64,000 nucleotides of DNA from contig NZ_JADIKM010000001.1 in NCBI RefSeq assembly GCF_044904665.1, positions 1,302,001-1,366,000 of the forward strand, given 5' to 3'. How positions within the stretch are numbered: position 1 is the first letter of the stretch; each line of letters opens with the position of its first letter. Origin of the DNA: Dyella_A ginsengisoli. GTDB lineage: Bacteria; Pseudomonadota; Gammaproteobacteria; Xanthomonadales; Rhodanobacteraceae. Below are positions 26,155-34,530 of this stretch, in pieces. The position numbers and the translations under genes were made by a program. The notes under the pieces are model-generated. The model ran no database searches, was not told the DNA's origin, and saw only the letters and a list, made by a program, of their open reading frames with translations.

Positions 26155-26865
26155 ATGAGGTGCCGCGCGCAGCGTGGCCACGATGCCCTGCAAGCAGGTG
26201 ATCTGGCCCGCGCGCAGGCCGAGCTGGCCGACGTCGACTTTGCCCGCAGCGAGGCGGGTGTGGCGCTGCAGTGTGCGGTGGCGCAGCGGGCGATCTATCT
26301 GGGCGATGCCGCACGCGCCGTGGCGATTTTCACTGCGCTGCAGGTGGCGGGCCATGCGCTGCAGCCGGCCGAATACCGGCAGTGGTTCGCCCTGCTGCTG
26401 CAACTGCGCAAGCTCGACGCCGCGCATGCCTTGCAGCACGCGCATGCCGAGCTGCAGGCGCCGCTGCAACAGTTGGCGATGGCGCACGCCTTGGCCGACG
26501 CGGGACGGGAGCCAGAGCTGGTGACCTACCTGGCATCACGCCAGCCGGCTTTCACCCGCGAGGTGCAGGAGCGCCAGTGGCTGTATCTGCTGACCCACGT
26601 GGAGACGCGTCGGCCGGACCTGCTCGCCCGCTTCCGCGTGCGCTTTGCCGCCAACCGTGACGTGCAGGAGCGGCTGGTATCGACCGGTGCGCTGGCCCGC
26701 AACGGGCAGGGCGCTGCGCGGCATGCGCTGGCGCCCGTGGCGGCGGCCGGTGGTTTCAGCGAGGCCCGCTTCGGTCTGGCGCTGCGCGCAGGCCGCTTCG
26801 ACGAAGCGCAGCGCTGGTGCCCACGCGCGGAGGCCAGCGTTCGCGCGATGCATTCGGTCGCCTGA
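26155..26865 (+). CDS. Helical-repeat (TPR-like) hypothetical protein, probably incomplete
   Basis: 236 residues if the ATG at 26155 is used. Repeated helix pairs (ALQAGDLARAQAELADVD, VAQRAIYLGDAARAVAIFTAL, WFALLLQLRKLDAAHALQHAHAEL, ALADAGREPELVTYL) have the alanine-rich spacing of tetratricopeptide or Sel1-like arrays. There is no signal peptide and no second domain. The start is uncertain because the frame is open far upstream and no ribosome binding site is convincing. It may be the remaining end of a larger TPR protein or an independent gene. Confidence 0.4.
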   Translation: MRCRAQRGHDALQAGDLARAQAELADVDFARSEAGVALQCAVAQRAIYLGDAARAVAIFTALQVAGHALQPAEYRQWFALLLQLRKLDAAHALQHAHAELQAPLQQLAMAHALADAGREPELVTYLASRQPAFTREVQERQWLYLLTHVETRRPDLLARFRVRFAANRDVQERLVSTGALARNGQGAARHALAPVAAAGGFSEARFGLALRAGRFDEAQRWCPRAEASVRAMHSVA

Positions 26866-27085
26866 TCGACGGCCGCGCCCGCCACGCTGCCCCTGCAGGC
26901 TGTCCGCCCGCTGGTGCGTTCCGCGCTGTGCGAACACGCGGCCTGATGCTCCCCTGCGCGATGCCACGCAGACACCCTCGTGCCTGGTGACGCCAACCGG
27001 ATGGTGCGGCCAGGACGAGGCGAGCTCGCGGCGACGGCCCTGATCCGCGCAGCTACACTGCGCGCGGCCAATCAGGGGAGTCGCC

Positions 27086-27859
27086 ATGACCCAGCGGGTC
27101 GCTCGTGCGGGGATCGTCTTCGCGCTGTTGTTCGTGCTGTACCAGTCCGCCGAAGGTGTCGGTGGACGCCTGCTGCACAGCTTTCCGGTGCAGGCGTCGC
27201 TGATGCTGGCGTGCGTGCTGGTGGCGTGGCCGCTGTCGCGCTGGCTGGGTTACCGCGGCTACGGCGCGTACGCGCTGGATTGCGCGCCGGCCTCGTTCGT
27301 CTGGCTGGGCGCCGGCCTCGTCGTTGCCTGCGCCGCCAAGGGGCTGGCGATCGGCGTGGGCGAGAAGCTGGGCATCTATGCGGCCACGGGCGCGTCGTTT
27401 AGCGCGGCCGGCTTCGCCGCGCTCGGCGCGGGGCTGCCGATGCTGCTGCTGTCGACGTTCGTGCCGTCGATCGCCGAGGACATCCTGGCGCGCGGTTTCT
27501 GGTATCGCGCCGCGGGCATCCGCTGGCGTCGCGGGCTCGCCTTCGTGGTGTTCTCGGCGGGCTACTTCGTGCTCAACCACATCTACCGGCTCGACCGCGG
27601 GCCGACCGAGTGGCTGATGATTTTCTGCATGGGCCTGGCCTACGCCACCGCGCTGTGGCGCACCGGCACGCTGTGGGCCGCGGTGGGCCTGCACTGGGGC
27701 TGGAACCTGGCCAACGGCGTGCTCGATCCGCTGCTGCCGGCCGACACGCTCGATGTCCACGGCAGCAACCTGCTGACCGTCGCCGTGCACCTGCTGCTGG
27801 TGGCGTTGCTGCTCGGCGTGCCGGCATCGCGCCGGCATGCCGCTACGGATGCCAGATGA
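27086..27859 (+). CDS. CPBP-family (Abi/CAAX-like) intramembrane protease
   Basis: 257 residues, about seven to eight membrane helices. Conserved sites of the CPBP family are present: E131-D132 with R136 in IAEDILARG (EDxxxR in place of EExxxR), H165 in YFVLNHIY (FxxxH), and H203/N207 in GLHWGWN. This supports an intramembrane glutamic-type peptidase or related membrane processing function. A GGGGAG site lies seven bases before the ATG. It converges with the MipA/OmpV gene, the two ends overlapping by 17 bp (27843-27859). Confidence 0.87.
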   Translation: MTQRVARAGIVFALLFVLYQSAEGVGGRLLHSFPVQASLMLACVLVAWPLSRWLGYRGYGAYALDCAPASFVWLGAGLVVACAAKGLAIGVGEKLGIYAATGASFSAAGFAALGAGLPMLLLSTFVPSIAEDILARGFWYRAAGIRWRRGLAFVVFSAGYFVLNHIYRLDRGPTEWLMIFCMGLAYATALWRTGTLWAAVGLHWGWNLANGVLDPLLPADTLDVHGSNLLTVAVHLLLVALLLGVPASRRHAATDAR

Positions 27860-28616
27860 AGGCCAGCGACTCGGACCACTGGTTGGCCGTGCCGAACTGC
27901 TGCACCAGCGGACTGTTCGCCGCGCCACCGAGCAGACGGCCGTAGACCAGCGCCAGCGCCACCCCGGTGTGGTGGCTGGTGGGCACGAACAGGTCGTACT
28001 CCAGCGAGGCCATTTCGCTGCCGCCGGACGGATGCCAGGGCGCCACCCCCAGCGCCGCGGCCGACGCGTTGCCGAGGCCGAAAAAACGGTTCATCGCCGC
28101 GCCGTTCATCAGTGACCAGCGCAGCGTGGCCGCTTCCTCCACCGGGCCCAGTGCGGGCAGGTCGGTGTCGACGTAGAGGTTGAGGTATGCGCCGGCGCCC
28201 TGGGTGTCGTGGCTGAGGTTGGCGCCTACGTCCATCGCCTTGTTGATCTGCCACTCCAGGTAGCCTCCCAGGTTCACCCGCGGCGACAGGCTGGGCACCT
28301 TGCCGCCCAGCGCGCCCAGGTCGCTGCGCTCGCGGCCCCACTGATAGCCGCCGTACAGCCCCCCGCGCACCGCCGGCCCGTGCAGGAACTCCAGCTCCAG
28401 CCCGTCCAGCGTGGAGAAGCTGCCGACGCCGGGCAGCTCGATGTCGATGTAGGGCACCGGGTCCTGGCGATCGTTCTTCGCGCCGGGCCAAGCCGGCATG
28501 CGCTGCACGCCGGCGCCCGCGGCGAGCACCGCGTTGTCGGTGGCGGTGCCGGCCAGTGGCCAGAGGGCGGGCAGGGCGCATGCCAGCAGGAGGATGAAGC
28601 GGGGGCGTGGGGGCAT
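27843..28616 (-). CDS. MipA/OmpV-family outer membrane protein
   Basis: 257 residues with a signal peptide (FILLLACALPALWPLAGTA). The mature part follows the MipA/OmpV plan: GVQRMPAWPGAKN near the N-terminus, GGLYGGYQWGRERSDLG, NLGGYLEWQINKAMDVGANLSHD, and SLMNGAAMNRFFGLG, with a terminal strand ending in an aromatic-rich tail (LAFIWHP). It should form a small beta-barrel, sometimes tied to murein-synthesis or stress sensing in other species. Start at 28616 fits the signal peptide; a longer frame to 28676 adds a non-signal tail. Its stop overlaps the end of the CPBP gene. Confidence 0.85.
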   Translation of the reverse strand: MPPRPRFILLLACALPALWPLAGTATDNAVLAAGAGVQRMPAWPGAKNDRQDPVPYIDIELPGVGSFSTLDGLELEFLHGPAVRGGLYGGYQWGRERSDLGALGGKVPSLSPRVNLGGYLEWQINKAMDVGANLSHDTQGAGAYLNLYVDTDLPALGPVEEAATLRWSLMNGAAMNRFFGLGNASAAALGVAPWHPSGGSEMASLEYDLFVPTSHHTGVALALVYGRLLGGAANSPLVQQFGTANQWSESLAFIWHP

Positions 28617-28720
28617 GGGCAAGTCGGTGGTCGTGGGGTGTCCGGACGTTCGTGCGTGCGGCACGGAACGTCGCAAGAAAGGGAAAGGGCATGGAAAGAC
28701 TGGCCGCCTAGCCTTTCGCC

Positions 28721-29449
28721 ATGCCTACGAATGCCTCAACGCCTGTGCCCCTGTCCGGGTGGACAATCCTGTGTGATTTCGACGGCACCATCGCCGTCGA
28801 GGACGTGATCGACTCGCTGCTCGACCGCTACGGCCGCCCCGGCTGGGAAGCGCTGGAGCAGGACTGGCGCGCCGGCCGCATCGGTTCACGCGAGTGCATG
28901 AGCGGCCAGGTCGCCCTGCTCGACATGAGCCGTGAGCAGCTCGATGCCCACCTCTCCACGTTGTGGATCGACCATGCCTTCCCCGGCTTCGTCGCCCGGG
29001 CCCGCGCGCTCGGCGTGCCGATCCGCGTGGTCAGCGACGGGCTCGACTACGCCATCCACAAGATCCTCGGCCGCTACGGCCTGGACGACCTGCCGCTGGC
29101 CGCCAACCACCTGTCGCCGGCCACCCCGCCGCAGCGCTGGCAGCTCACCTCGCCGTTCCAGGCCGAGGGCTGCGCCAGCGGCACCTGCAAGTGCGCCTGC
29201 GTCGAGCGTGCCCGTGCCGATGGCGCCACCCGCACGCTGCTGATCGGCGACGGTGCCTCGGATTTCTGCGCCGCCGACCGCGTCGATTTCGTCTTCGCCA
29301 AGCACCGCCTCATCGAGCATTGCCGCGCCGCCGGCATCGCCTACGTGCCGATCACCGGCTTCGAGGACGCGCTGGAATTCCTGCCCAAGCTGCTCGACGG
29401 CAGCCTGCTGGAGGCCGAAACGGCCCCGCACGTCGCCACCACCCCCTGA
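28721..29449 (+). CDS. HAD-family phosphatase (MtnX/HAD-IB-like)
   Basis: 242 residues. HAD motif I is LCDFDGTIA (about 17-25, with both catalytic aspartates), motif II is in RVVSDG (about 100-105), and motif IV is GDGASD (about 173-178). The layout with a small helical cap between motifs I and II matches MtnX/phosphoserine-phosphatase-like enzymes. CSGTCKCACV-like GCASGTCKCACV adds a cysteine cluster near 146-157. First gene of the operon, 20 bp before the aminotransferase, so it probably dephosphorylates a product or precursor of that enzyme; methionine salvage partners are absent, so the usual MtnX role is unlikely. Confidence 0.82.
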   Translation: MPTNASTPVPLSGWTILCDFDGTIAVEDVIDSLLDRYGRPGWEALEQDWRAGRIGSRECMSGQVALLDMSREQLDAHLSTLWIDHAFPGFVARARALGVPIRVVSDGLDYAIHKILGRYGLDDLPLAANHLSPATPPQRWQLTSPFQAEGCASGTCKCACVERARADGATRTLLIGDGASDFCAADRVDFVFAKHRLIEHCRAAGIAYVPITGFEDALEFLPKLLDGSLLEAETAPHVATTP

Positions 29450-29469
29450 TCTCCCGTTCCGGACACGCC

Positions 29470-30876
29470 ATGAACATCTTTGACAAGAACACCGCCGTGA
29501 TGATCGACGACGCGCAGCTGCTCGCCGACGAGGCCAAGTACAGCTCCTTCGGCGACACCGTGCACTACGTCGATCCGCCGAAGATCTTCCGCACCTGCAA
29601 CGGCAGCTACATGTACGACACCGAGGGCACGCCGTTCCTCGACCTGCAGATGTGGTACTCGGCGGTGAACTTCGGTTACGCCAACCAGCGCCTCAACAAC
29701 GTGCTGAAGAACCAGATCGACCTGCTGCCGCAGGTGGCCAGCCAGTACCTGCACCAGACCCGCATCGAGCTGGCCAAGACGATCGCGCTCGACGCGAAGA
29801 AGAAGTTCGGCCTCGACGGGCGCGTGCACTTCAACGTGGGTGGCGCGCAGGCGATCGAGGATTCGCTCAAGCTGGTGCGCAACTTCAAGAACGGCAAGAG
29901 CCTGATGTTCGCCTTCGAGGGCGGTTACCACGGCCGCACGCTGGGCGCCTCGTCGATCACCTCCAGCTACCGCTACCGTCGTCGCTTCGGCCACTTCGGC
30001 GAGCGCGCGATGTTCCTGCCGTTCCCGTACCCGTTCCGCCGCCCGAAGGGCATGACCGCGGAGGAGTATTCGGAAAACTGCGTGAACCAGTTCGCGCGCC
30101 TGTTCGAGACCGAATACAACGGCGTGTGGGACCCCAAGACCAACCAGTGCGAATACGCCGCGTTCTACGTCGAGCCGATCCAGGGCACCGGTGGCTACGT
30201 CGTCCCGCCGATGGGCTTCTTCAAGGGCCTCAAGAAGGTGCTCGACCAGTACGGCATCCTGATGGTGGTCGACGAGATCCAGATGGGTTTCTGGCGCACC
30301 GGCAAGCTGTGGTCGATCGAGCATTTCGGCGTGACGCCGGACGTGGTGGTGTTCGGCAAGGCGCTCACCAACGGCCTGAACCCGCTGTCGGGCCTGTGGG
30401 CACGCGAGGAGATGATCAACCCGACCATCTTCCCGCCGGGCTCCACCCACTCCACCTTCAACTCCAACCCGCTGGGCACCTCGCTGGGTCTGGAAGTGAT
30501 CAAGATGGGCTACGAGCTGGACTACGAGACCACCGTGCCGAAGAAGGGCGCGCACTTCCTCGAAGGCCTGCGCGACCTGCAGAAGAAGCACAAGGAAATC
30601 GGCGACGTCGACGGCCTGGGCCTGGCGCTGCGCGCCGAGATCTGCACCGAGGACGGCTTCACCCCGAACAAGGCGCTGCTGGACCGCATGGTCGACATCG
30701 GCCTGGCCGGCGACCTGGAGCACAACGGCAAGAAGATCGGCCTCGTGCTCGACGTGGGCGGCTGGTACAAGAACGTGATCACCTTCGCTCCCTCGCTGGA
30801 CATCACCCACGAGGAGATCGACCTGGCGATCGCGCTGCTCGACCAGCTGCTCACCAAGGCCAAGCGTACGGCGTAA
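29470..30876 (+). CDS. Class III PLP aminotransferase
   Basis: 468 residues of the omega/ornithine-type aminotransferase family. The PLP lysine is K297 in VVFGKALT, the pyridine-binding aspartate D268 is in VVDEIQMG, and the phosphate-binding glycines are in FNVGGAQAIE and FEGGYHGRT. Insertions around 180-225 (FPYPFRRPKGM and following) set it apart from the common GABA and acetylornithine enzymes. Start at 29470 is after GGACACGCC-type spacing and matches the family N-terminus. It sits in an operon with a phosphatase upstream and an acyl carrier protein, ketoacyl synthase and acyltransferase downstream, so its amino product may be acylated. Substrate unknown. Confidence 0.88.
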   Translation: MNIFDKNTAVMIDDAQLLADEAKYSSFGDTVHYVDPPKIFRTCNGSYMYDTEGTPFLDLQMWYSAVNFGYANQRLNNVLKNQIDLLPQVASQYLHQTRIELAKTIALDAKKKFGLDGRVHFNVGGAQAIEDSLKLVRNFKNGKSLMFAFEGGYHGRTLGASSITSSYRYRRRFGHFGERAMFLPFPYPFRRPKGMTAEEYSENCVNQFARLFETEYNGVWDPKTNQCEYAAFYVEPIQGTGGYVVPPMGFFKGLKKVLDQYGILMVVDEIQMGFWRTGKLWSIEHFGVTPDVVVFGKALTNGLNPLSGLWAREEMINPTIFPPGSTHSTFNSNPLGTSLGLEVIKMGYELDYETTVPKKGAHFLEGLRDLQKKHKEIGDVDGLGLALRAEICTEDGFTPNKALLDRMVDIGLAGDLEHNGKKIGLVLDVGGWYKNVITFAPSLDITHEEIDLAIALLDQLLTKAKRTA

Positions 30877-30917
30877 GCCGGTGCGACAAGTCTTTAGAAG
30901 CGAACCGTGTCCCATGG

Positions 30918-30947
30918 CCGTCATTCCCGCGGAAGCGGGAATGACGG
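30918..30947. repeat. REP-type palindrome, copy 3
   Basis: A perfect 13-bp-armed palindrome ccgtcattcccgc/gcgggaatgacgg with a 4-base loop, lying between the aminotransferase and acyl carrier protein genes. It is followed by a normal ribosome binding site region, so it may set relative expression within the operon. Confidence 0.88.
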
Positions 30948-30986
30948 CTCGAAGACACACCCCACCCCAAGCGAACGGACCCGACC

Positions 30987-31262
30987 ATGACCGAGCCACT
31001 CTCCGCCGACGCCGTCCGCGACCAGGTGTTCGCGATCATCGCCAAGCAGGCCAAGATCGACGTGGCGACGATCACCTCGGCGTCCACGCTGAAGGATCTC
31101 GGCGTGGCGTCGCTGGACGCCATCGAGGTGATCTTCGACATCGAGGAGCACTTCGACATCACCTTCCCCGACCAGGGCACCAACTTCGACACCGACACCG
31201 TGCAGCATCTGATCGATGCGGTGATGGCGGCGCAGGCCGCCAAGGCTGACGGATCGGCATGA
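30987..31262 (+). CDS. Acyl carrier protein
   Basis: 91 residues. Phosphopantetheine site is S42 in KDLGVASLDAIEVI; the family's usual DSL is ASL here, yet the serine and the surrounding helix are kept. Acidic helix II and III and the DIEEHFDI segment are typical. It would carry an acyl or aminoacyl chain as a thioester. Its last codons overlap the start of the ketoacyl synthase (ATGA at 31259-31262), so both are coupled. No phosphopantetheinyl transferase or thioesterase gene lies in the window. Confidence 0.92.
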   Translation: MTEPLSADAVRDQVFAIIAKQAKIDVATITSASTLKDLGVASLDAIEVIFDIEEHFDITFPDQGTNFDTDTVQHLIDAVMAAQAAKADGSA

Positions 31263-32488
31263 ACGACGCCGCATCCCGCGCCATCGCCATCACCGGCATG
31301 GGCGCGATCAGCGCCTTCGGCGAGGGCGCCGAAACGCTGTGGGCCGCACTGCGCGAAGGGCGCAGCGGCATCCGTCCGCTGCGCCACGAACGCGCTGCCG
31401 ACCTGCGCGTGCGCGTCGCCGCGCAGGTGCCGGAGAGCTTCGACCCGGCCGCGCATTTCCCCGAGCGCCAGCTGTCCATGCTCGACCGCACCTCGCAGTT
31501 CGCGCTGGTCGCAGCGAACGAGGCGATCGCGCAGTCGGGGCTGGATTTCGCCGCCAACGGCCTGGGCCTGCGCACCGCGGTGGTGGTCGGCACCGGCGTG
31601 GGCGGCGAGACCACCCAGGACGAGCAGAGCCGCCGGCTTTACGCGGAGAATGCCTCGCGGCTGCATCCGCTGAGCATCGTGCGGCTGATGACCAACGCTC
31701 CGACCAGCCAGATCTCCATGGCGCACGGCTTGCGCGGCCCGGCCTTCGCCGTGGCCAGCGCCTGCGCCTCCAGCAACCACGCCATCGCCCAGGCCGCGCT
31801 GATGATCCGCGCCGGACTGGTCGACGTGGCGGTGGCCGGCGGCACCGAGGCCTGCCTCAGCTTCGGCGCGATGCGCGCGTGGGAAGCGATGCGGGTGCTC
31901 GCCGACGACACCTGTCGCCCGTTCAGCGCCAACCGTCGCGGCTTGGTGCTTGGTGAAGGCGCCGGCGTGTTCGTGCTCGAATCCATGGCCCATGCCCGCG
32001 CGCGCGGCGCGCAGGTGCTGGGTGTGCTGGCCGGCGTGGGCATGAGTGCCGATGCCGGCGACATCGTGGCGCCCGATCCGGCCGGCAGCGCGTCGGCGAT
32101 GACGCAGGCCCTGGCCGACGCCGGGCTGTCGCCGGGCGACATCGACTACATCAACGCGCACGGCACCGGCACGCCGGCCAACGATCCCACCGAAACCACC
32201 GCGATCCATCACGTGTTCGGTACGCATGCGCCGAAGCTGGCGGTGTCCTCCACCAAATCGATGCACGGCCACGCGCTGGGCGCCTCCGGTGCGCTGGAGC
32301 TGGTGGCGGTGCTCGGTGCAATACGCGATGGCGTGGTGCCGCCCACCGCCAACCTGGACGCGCCTGATCCGGCGTGCGACCTCGACTACGTGGCCAATAC
32401 GCCGCGCGAGCTGCGCGTGCGCGCGGCGCTCAGCAACTCGTTCGCGTTCGGCGGGCTCAACGCCGTGCTGGCGGTACGCGCTCCCTGA
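31259..32488 (+). CDS. Beta-ketoacyl-ACP synthase (FabF-type)
   Basis: 409 residues with the full decarboxylative triad: C169 in VASACASSN, H301 in NAHGTGT and H336 in KSMHGHALG (lysine K333 also present). The final FAFGGLNAVL glycine-rich tail is typical of KAS II. So it can extend an acyl chain on ACP by two carbons with malonyl-ACP. It overlaps the ACP gene at its start. It is not the housekeeping FabF by context, because the partner genes FabG, FabZ and FabD are not here; the enzyme likely serves a small dedicated pathway using general fatty acid precursors. Confidence 0.92.
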   Translation: MNDAASRAIAITGMGAISAFGEGAETLWAALREGRSGIRPLRHERAADLRVRVAAQVPESFDPAAHFPERQLSMLDRTSQFALVAANEAIAQSGLDFAANGLGLRTAVVVGTGVGGETTQDEQSRRLYAENASRLHPLSIVRLMTNAPTSQISMAHGLRGPAFAVASACASSNHAIAQAALMIRAGLVDVAVAGGTEACLSFGAMRAWEAMRVLADDTCRPFSANRRGLVLGEGAGVFVLESMAHARARGAQVLGVLAGVGMSADAGDIVAPDPAGSASAMTQALADAGLSPGDIDYINAHGTGTPANDPTETTAIHHVFGTHAPKLAVSSTKSMHGHALGASGALELVAVLGAIRDGVVPPTANLDAPDPACDLDYVANTPRELRVRAALSNSFAFGGLNAVLAVRAP

Positions 32489-32520
32489 CCTCCGGGAAGC
32501 TCGCTGCAGCGGACGCAACC

Positions 32521-33588
32521 ATGCCTTATCTCGCCCAACTCGAACCGGAGATCCTGCTGCGGCAGTTTCTTGCCCATCCGCCGGAGGGCTTCGTCGCCGA
32601 CACCACGGCCTCGGGCATGCCCACCTTCGTGGCGCCGTTCGACCTGCTCACCACCGCCGACGACGCGCTGCGACAGCGCATCACGCGGCTGCCCGGATAC
32701 GGCCGCTGGGGTCGGCTGCTGCGCTGGCGCACGCGCTTTGCCGGCAGCACCGTCACCGAGTTCGCGCCACTGCCGCGCGGCGTCGCGCCCGAAGCGCTGG
32801 CGCGTGAGCTGGTGCAAGGCCACGGCCGCGACTGCGCCCTGCTGGTGGTGAAGGACATCGCGCCGGAAACCCCCCTGCTCGACGTGGCCGACGGTCAGCG
32901 CGCCAGCGCCTTCGCCCGCGCGCTGGAAGACGCCGGCTGCGTGCTGCTCGAAGGCATGGCGCTGGCCTGGGTGCCGATCGACTTCGACAGCGAGGATGAC
33001 TACCTCGCCCGTCTCTCGCGCAGTCGCCGCAAGGAGATCAAGCGCAAGCTGCGTTCGCGCGCCGACCTGCGTATCGAGGCCTGGCCCACCGGCTCGCCGG
33101 TGTTCGAGGATGCTGCCCTGCGCGCGCGCATCCACGCGCTGTACGAGAACGTCTACGCGCAGAGCGAGATCCACTTCGATCACCTCACGCCGGCCTTCCT
33201 CGACGCAGTGCTGCGCGAGGGCGGCAACGGCGGCGTGGTGTTCGCCTATTTCCACGGCGATGCGCTGATCGGCTGGAACCTCTGCTACGAGCACGCCGGC
33301 AAGCTGGTGGACAAGTACATCGGTCTTGCCTATCCGGCCGCGCGCGAGCACAACCTGTACTTCGTCAGCTGGATGGAAAATCTCGACTACGCGCGACGAC
33401 GGAACCTGAGCCACTACATCGCCGGCTGGACCGACACCGCGGTGAAGCGCCAGCTCGGCGCGCGCTTCTGTCTCACCCGCCACGCCGTGTACGTGCGCAA
33501 CCCGCTGCTGCGTGCCATCTTCCGCCGCATCGCCCACCACTTCGAGAGCGAGCCGGTGCAGCCGGCGCCCGCCATGGAATCGGCATGA
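32521..33588 (+). CDS. FemAB/BioF2-like (GNAT-fold) acyl- or aminoacyltransferase
   Basis: 355 residues. The C-terminal half follows the double-GNAT pattern of peptidoglycan-bridge/FemAB and COG3146-like enzymes: SRSRRKEIKRKLRS (about 155-168), then FAYFHGDALIGWNLCYE, DKYIGLAYPAAREHNLYFVSWMENLDYARRR and HYIAGWTDTAVKRQLGARF. These proteins transfer amino-acyl or acyl groups to amines. N-terminal 130 residues are unassigned. The stop overlaps the next gene's ATG by four bases. The start at 32521 is used because the longer frame begins inside the synthase. In this operon it is a candidate to join the ACP-bound chain to an amine. Confidence 0.75.
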   Translation: MPYLAQLEPEILLRQFLAHPPEGFVADTTASGMPTFVAPFDLLTTADDALRQRITRLPGYGRWGRLLRWRTRFAGSTVTEFAPLPRGVAPEALARELVQGHGRDCALLVVKDIAPETPLLDVADGQRASAFARALEDAGCVLLEGMALAWVPIDFDSEDDYLARLSRSRRKEIKRKLRSRADLRIEAWPTGSPVFEDAALRARIHALYENVYAQSEIHFDHLTPAFLDAVLREGGNGGVVFAYFHGDALIGWNLCYEHAGKLVDKYIGLAYPAAREHNLYFVSWMENLDYARRRNLSHYIAGWTDTAVKRQLGARFCLTRHAVYVRNPLLRAIFRRIAHHFESEPVQPAPAMESA

Positions 33589-34463
33589 TCCGCCCCATCG
33601 TCCTGGATATCGACCACTCCGTCGGCCCGCTGCCGAAGCGGCTGGTGGTGCCGCTGGAGCACTGGCAGGAGGCGCTGCGCTTCGGCTGCACGCTGCGCAC
33701 GCTCGCGCGCTTCCGCAGCGTGCTGGACGACACGCTGCCGGCCGAGCACGGCACCGTGATGCTGGGCAGCGGCGACTTCCACCATTTGAGCTGGCCGCTG
33801 ATCGAGCGGGTGAAGCACGCCGCGCCGTTCCAGGTGGTGGTGCTGGACAACCACCCGGACAACATGCGCTACCCGTTCGGCGTGCATTGCGGCTCGTGGG
33901 TGCGCCGCGTGGCGATGCTGCCGCAGGTGAGTCACGTGCACGTGGTGGGCATCGGCTCCAGCGACATCGGCGCCGGCCACGCGTGGGAAAACTACCTCGC
34001 CCCGCTGCGCGCCGGGCGCCTCAGCTACTGGAGCGTGGGCGTGGACGTGCGCTGGGCGGCCAAGGCCGGTCTCGGCCCGGCCTTCCATGCGTTCGAGAGT
34101 GCAGATGCACTGGTCGATGCCTTCACCGCGCAGCAGCTTGTCGCACCGCAGCCCGCCTACCTGTCGATCGACAAGGACGTGTTCGCGCAGGACGTCGCGC
34201 GCACCAACTGGGACCAGGGCAGCCTGCAGCTCCACCATGCCACCGCCATCATCGACAGCCTGCGCGCCGGTCTCGTCGGCAGCGACATCACCGGCGAAAT
34301 CTCCGCCTACCGCTACAAGAGCTGGTGGAAGCGCCGCCTCTCTGCCATCGACGACCAGCCGGAAGTCGACCCGCGCGAACTGGCTCAGTGGCAGGCGCAG
34401 CAACATGGGTTGAATGAGGCGTTGCTCGGGGCGATCAATGCCTTGGGCGCGGTGAGCGCCTGA
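33585..34463 (+). CDS. Arginase/ureohydrolase-fold protein
   Basis: 292 residues. It retains versions of three metal-binding signatures of the arginase superfamily: GSGDFHH (D64 and H66), VLDNHPD (D88, H90, D92, in place of DAHxD) and LSIDKDVF (D196, D198, in place of SxDxD). Thus a binuclear manganese site is plausible and the protein may cleave a guanidine, amidine or amide, or deacetylate like related histone-deacetylase-type folds. It is the last gene of the plus-strand operon, starting inside the previous gene's stop, and converges with the DegT gene. The substrate is unknown. Confidence 0.75.
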   Translation: MIRPIVLDIDHSVGPLPKRLVVPLEHWQEALRFGCTLRTLARFRSVLDDTLPAEHGTVMLGSGDFHHLSWPLIERVKHAAPFQVVVLDNHPDNMRYPFGVHCGSWVRRVAMLPQVSHVHVVGIGSSDIGAGHAWENYLAPLRAGRLSYWSVGVDVRWAAKAGLGPAFHAFESADALVDAFTAQQLVAPQPAYLSIDKDVFAQDVARTNWDQGSLQLHHATAIIDSLRAGLVGSDITGEISAYRYKSWWKRRLSAIDDQPEVDPRELAQWQAQQHGLNEALLGAINALGAVSA

Positions 34464-34481
34464 CCCGCGGCACACGCCAGA

Positions 34482-34497
34482 GGAAGCCGGCGCTTCC
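34482..34497. terminator. Hairpin between the convergent operons
   Basis: Stem ggaagc/gcttcc with loop cggc in the 67-bp gap between the two operon ends. No T-tract on either side, so weak evidence for a bidirectional terminator. Confidence 0.35.
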
Positions 34498-34530
34498 GTC
34501 GTGCGGCTCCCTTCCAACGCCCTTGCAGGA

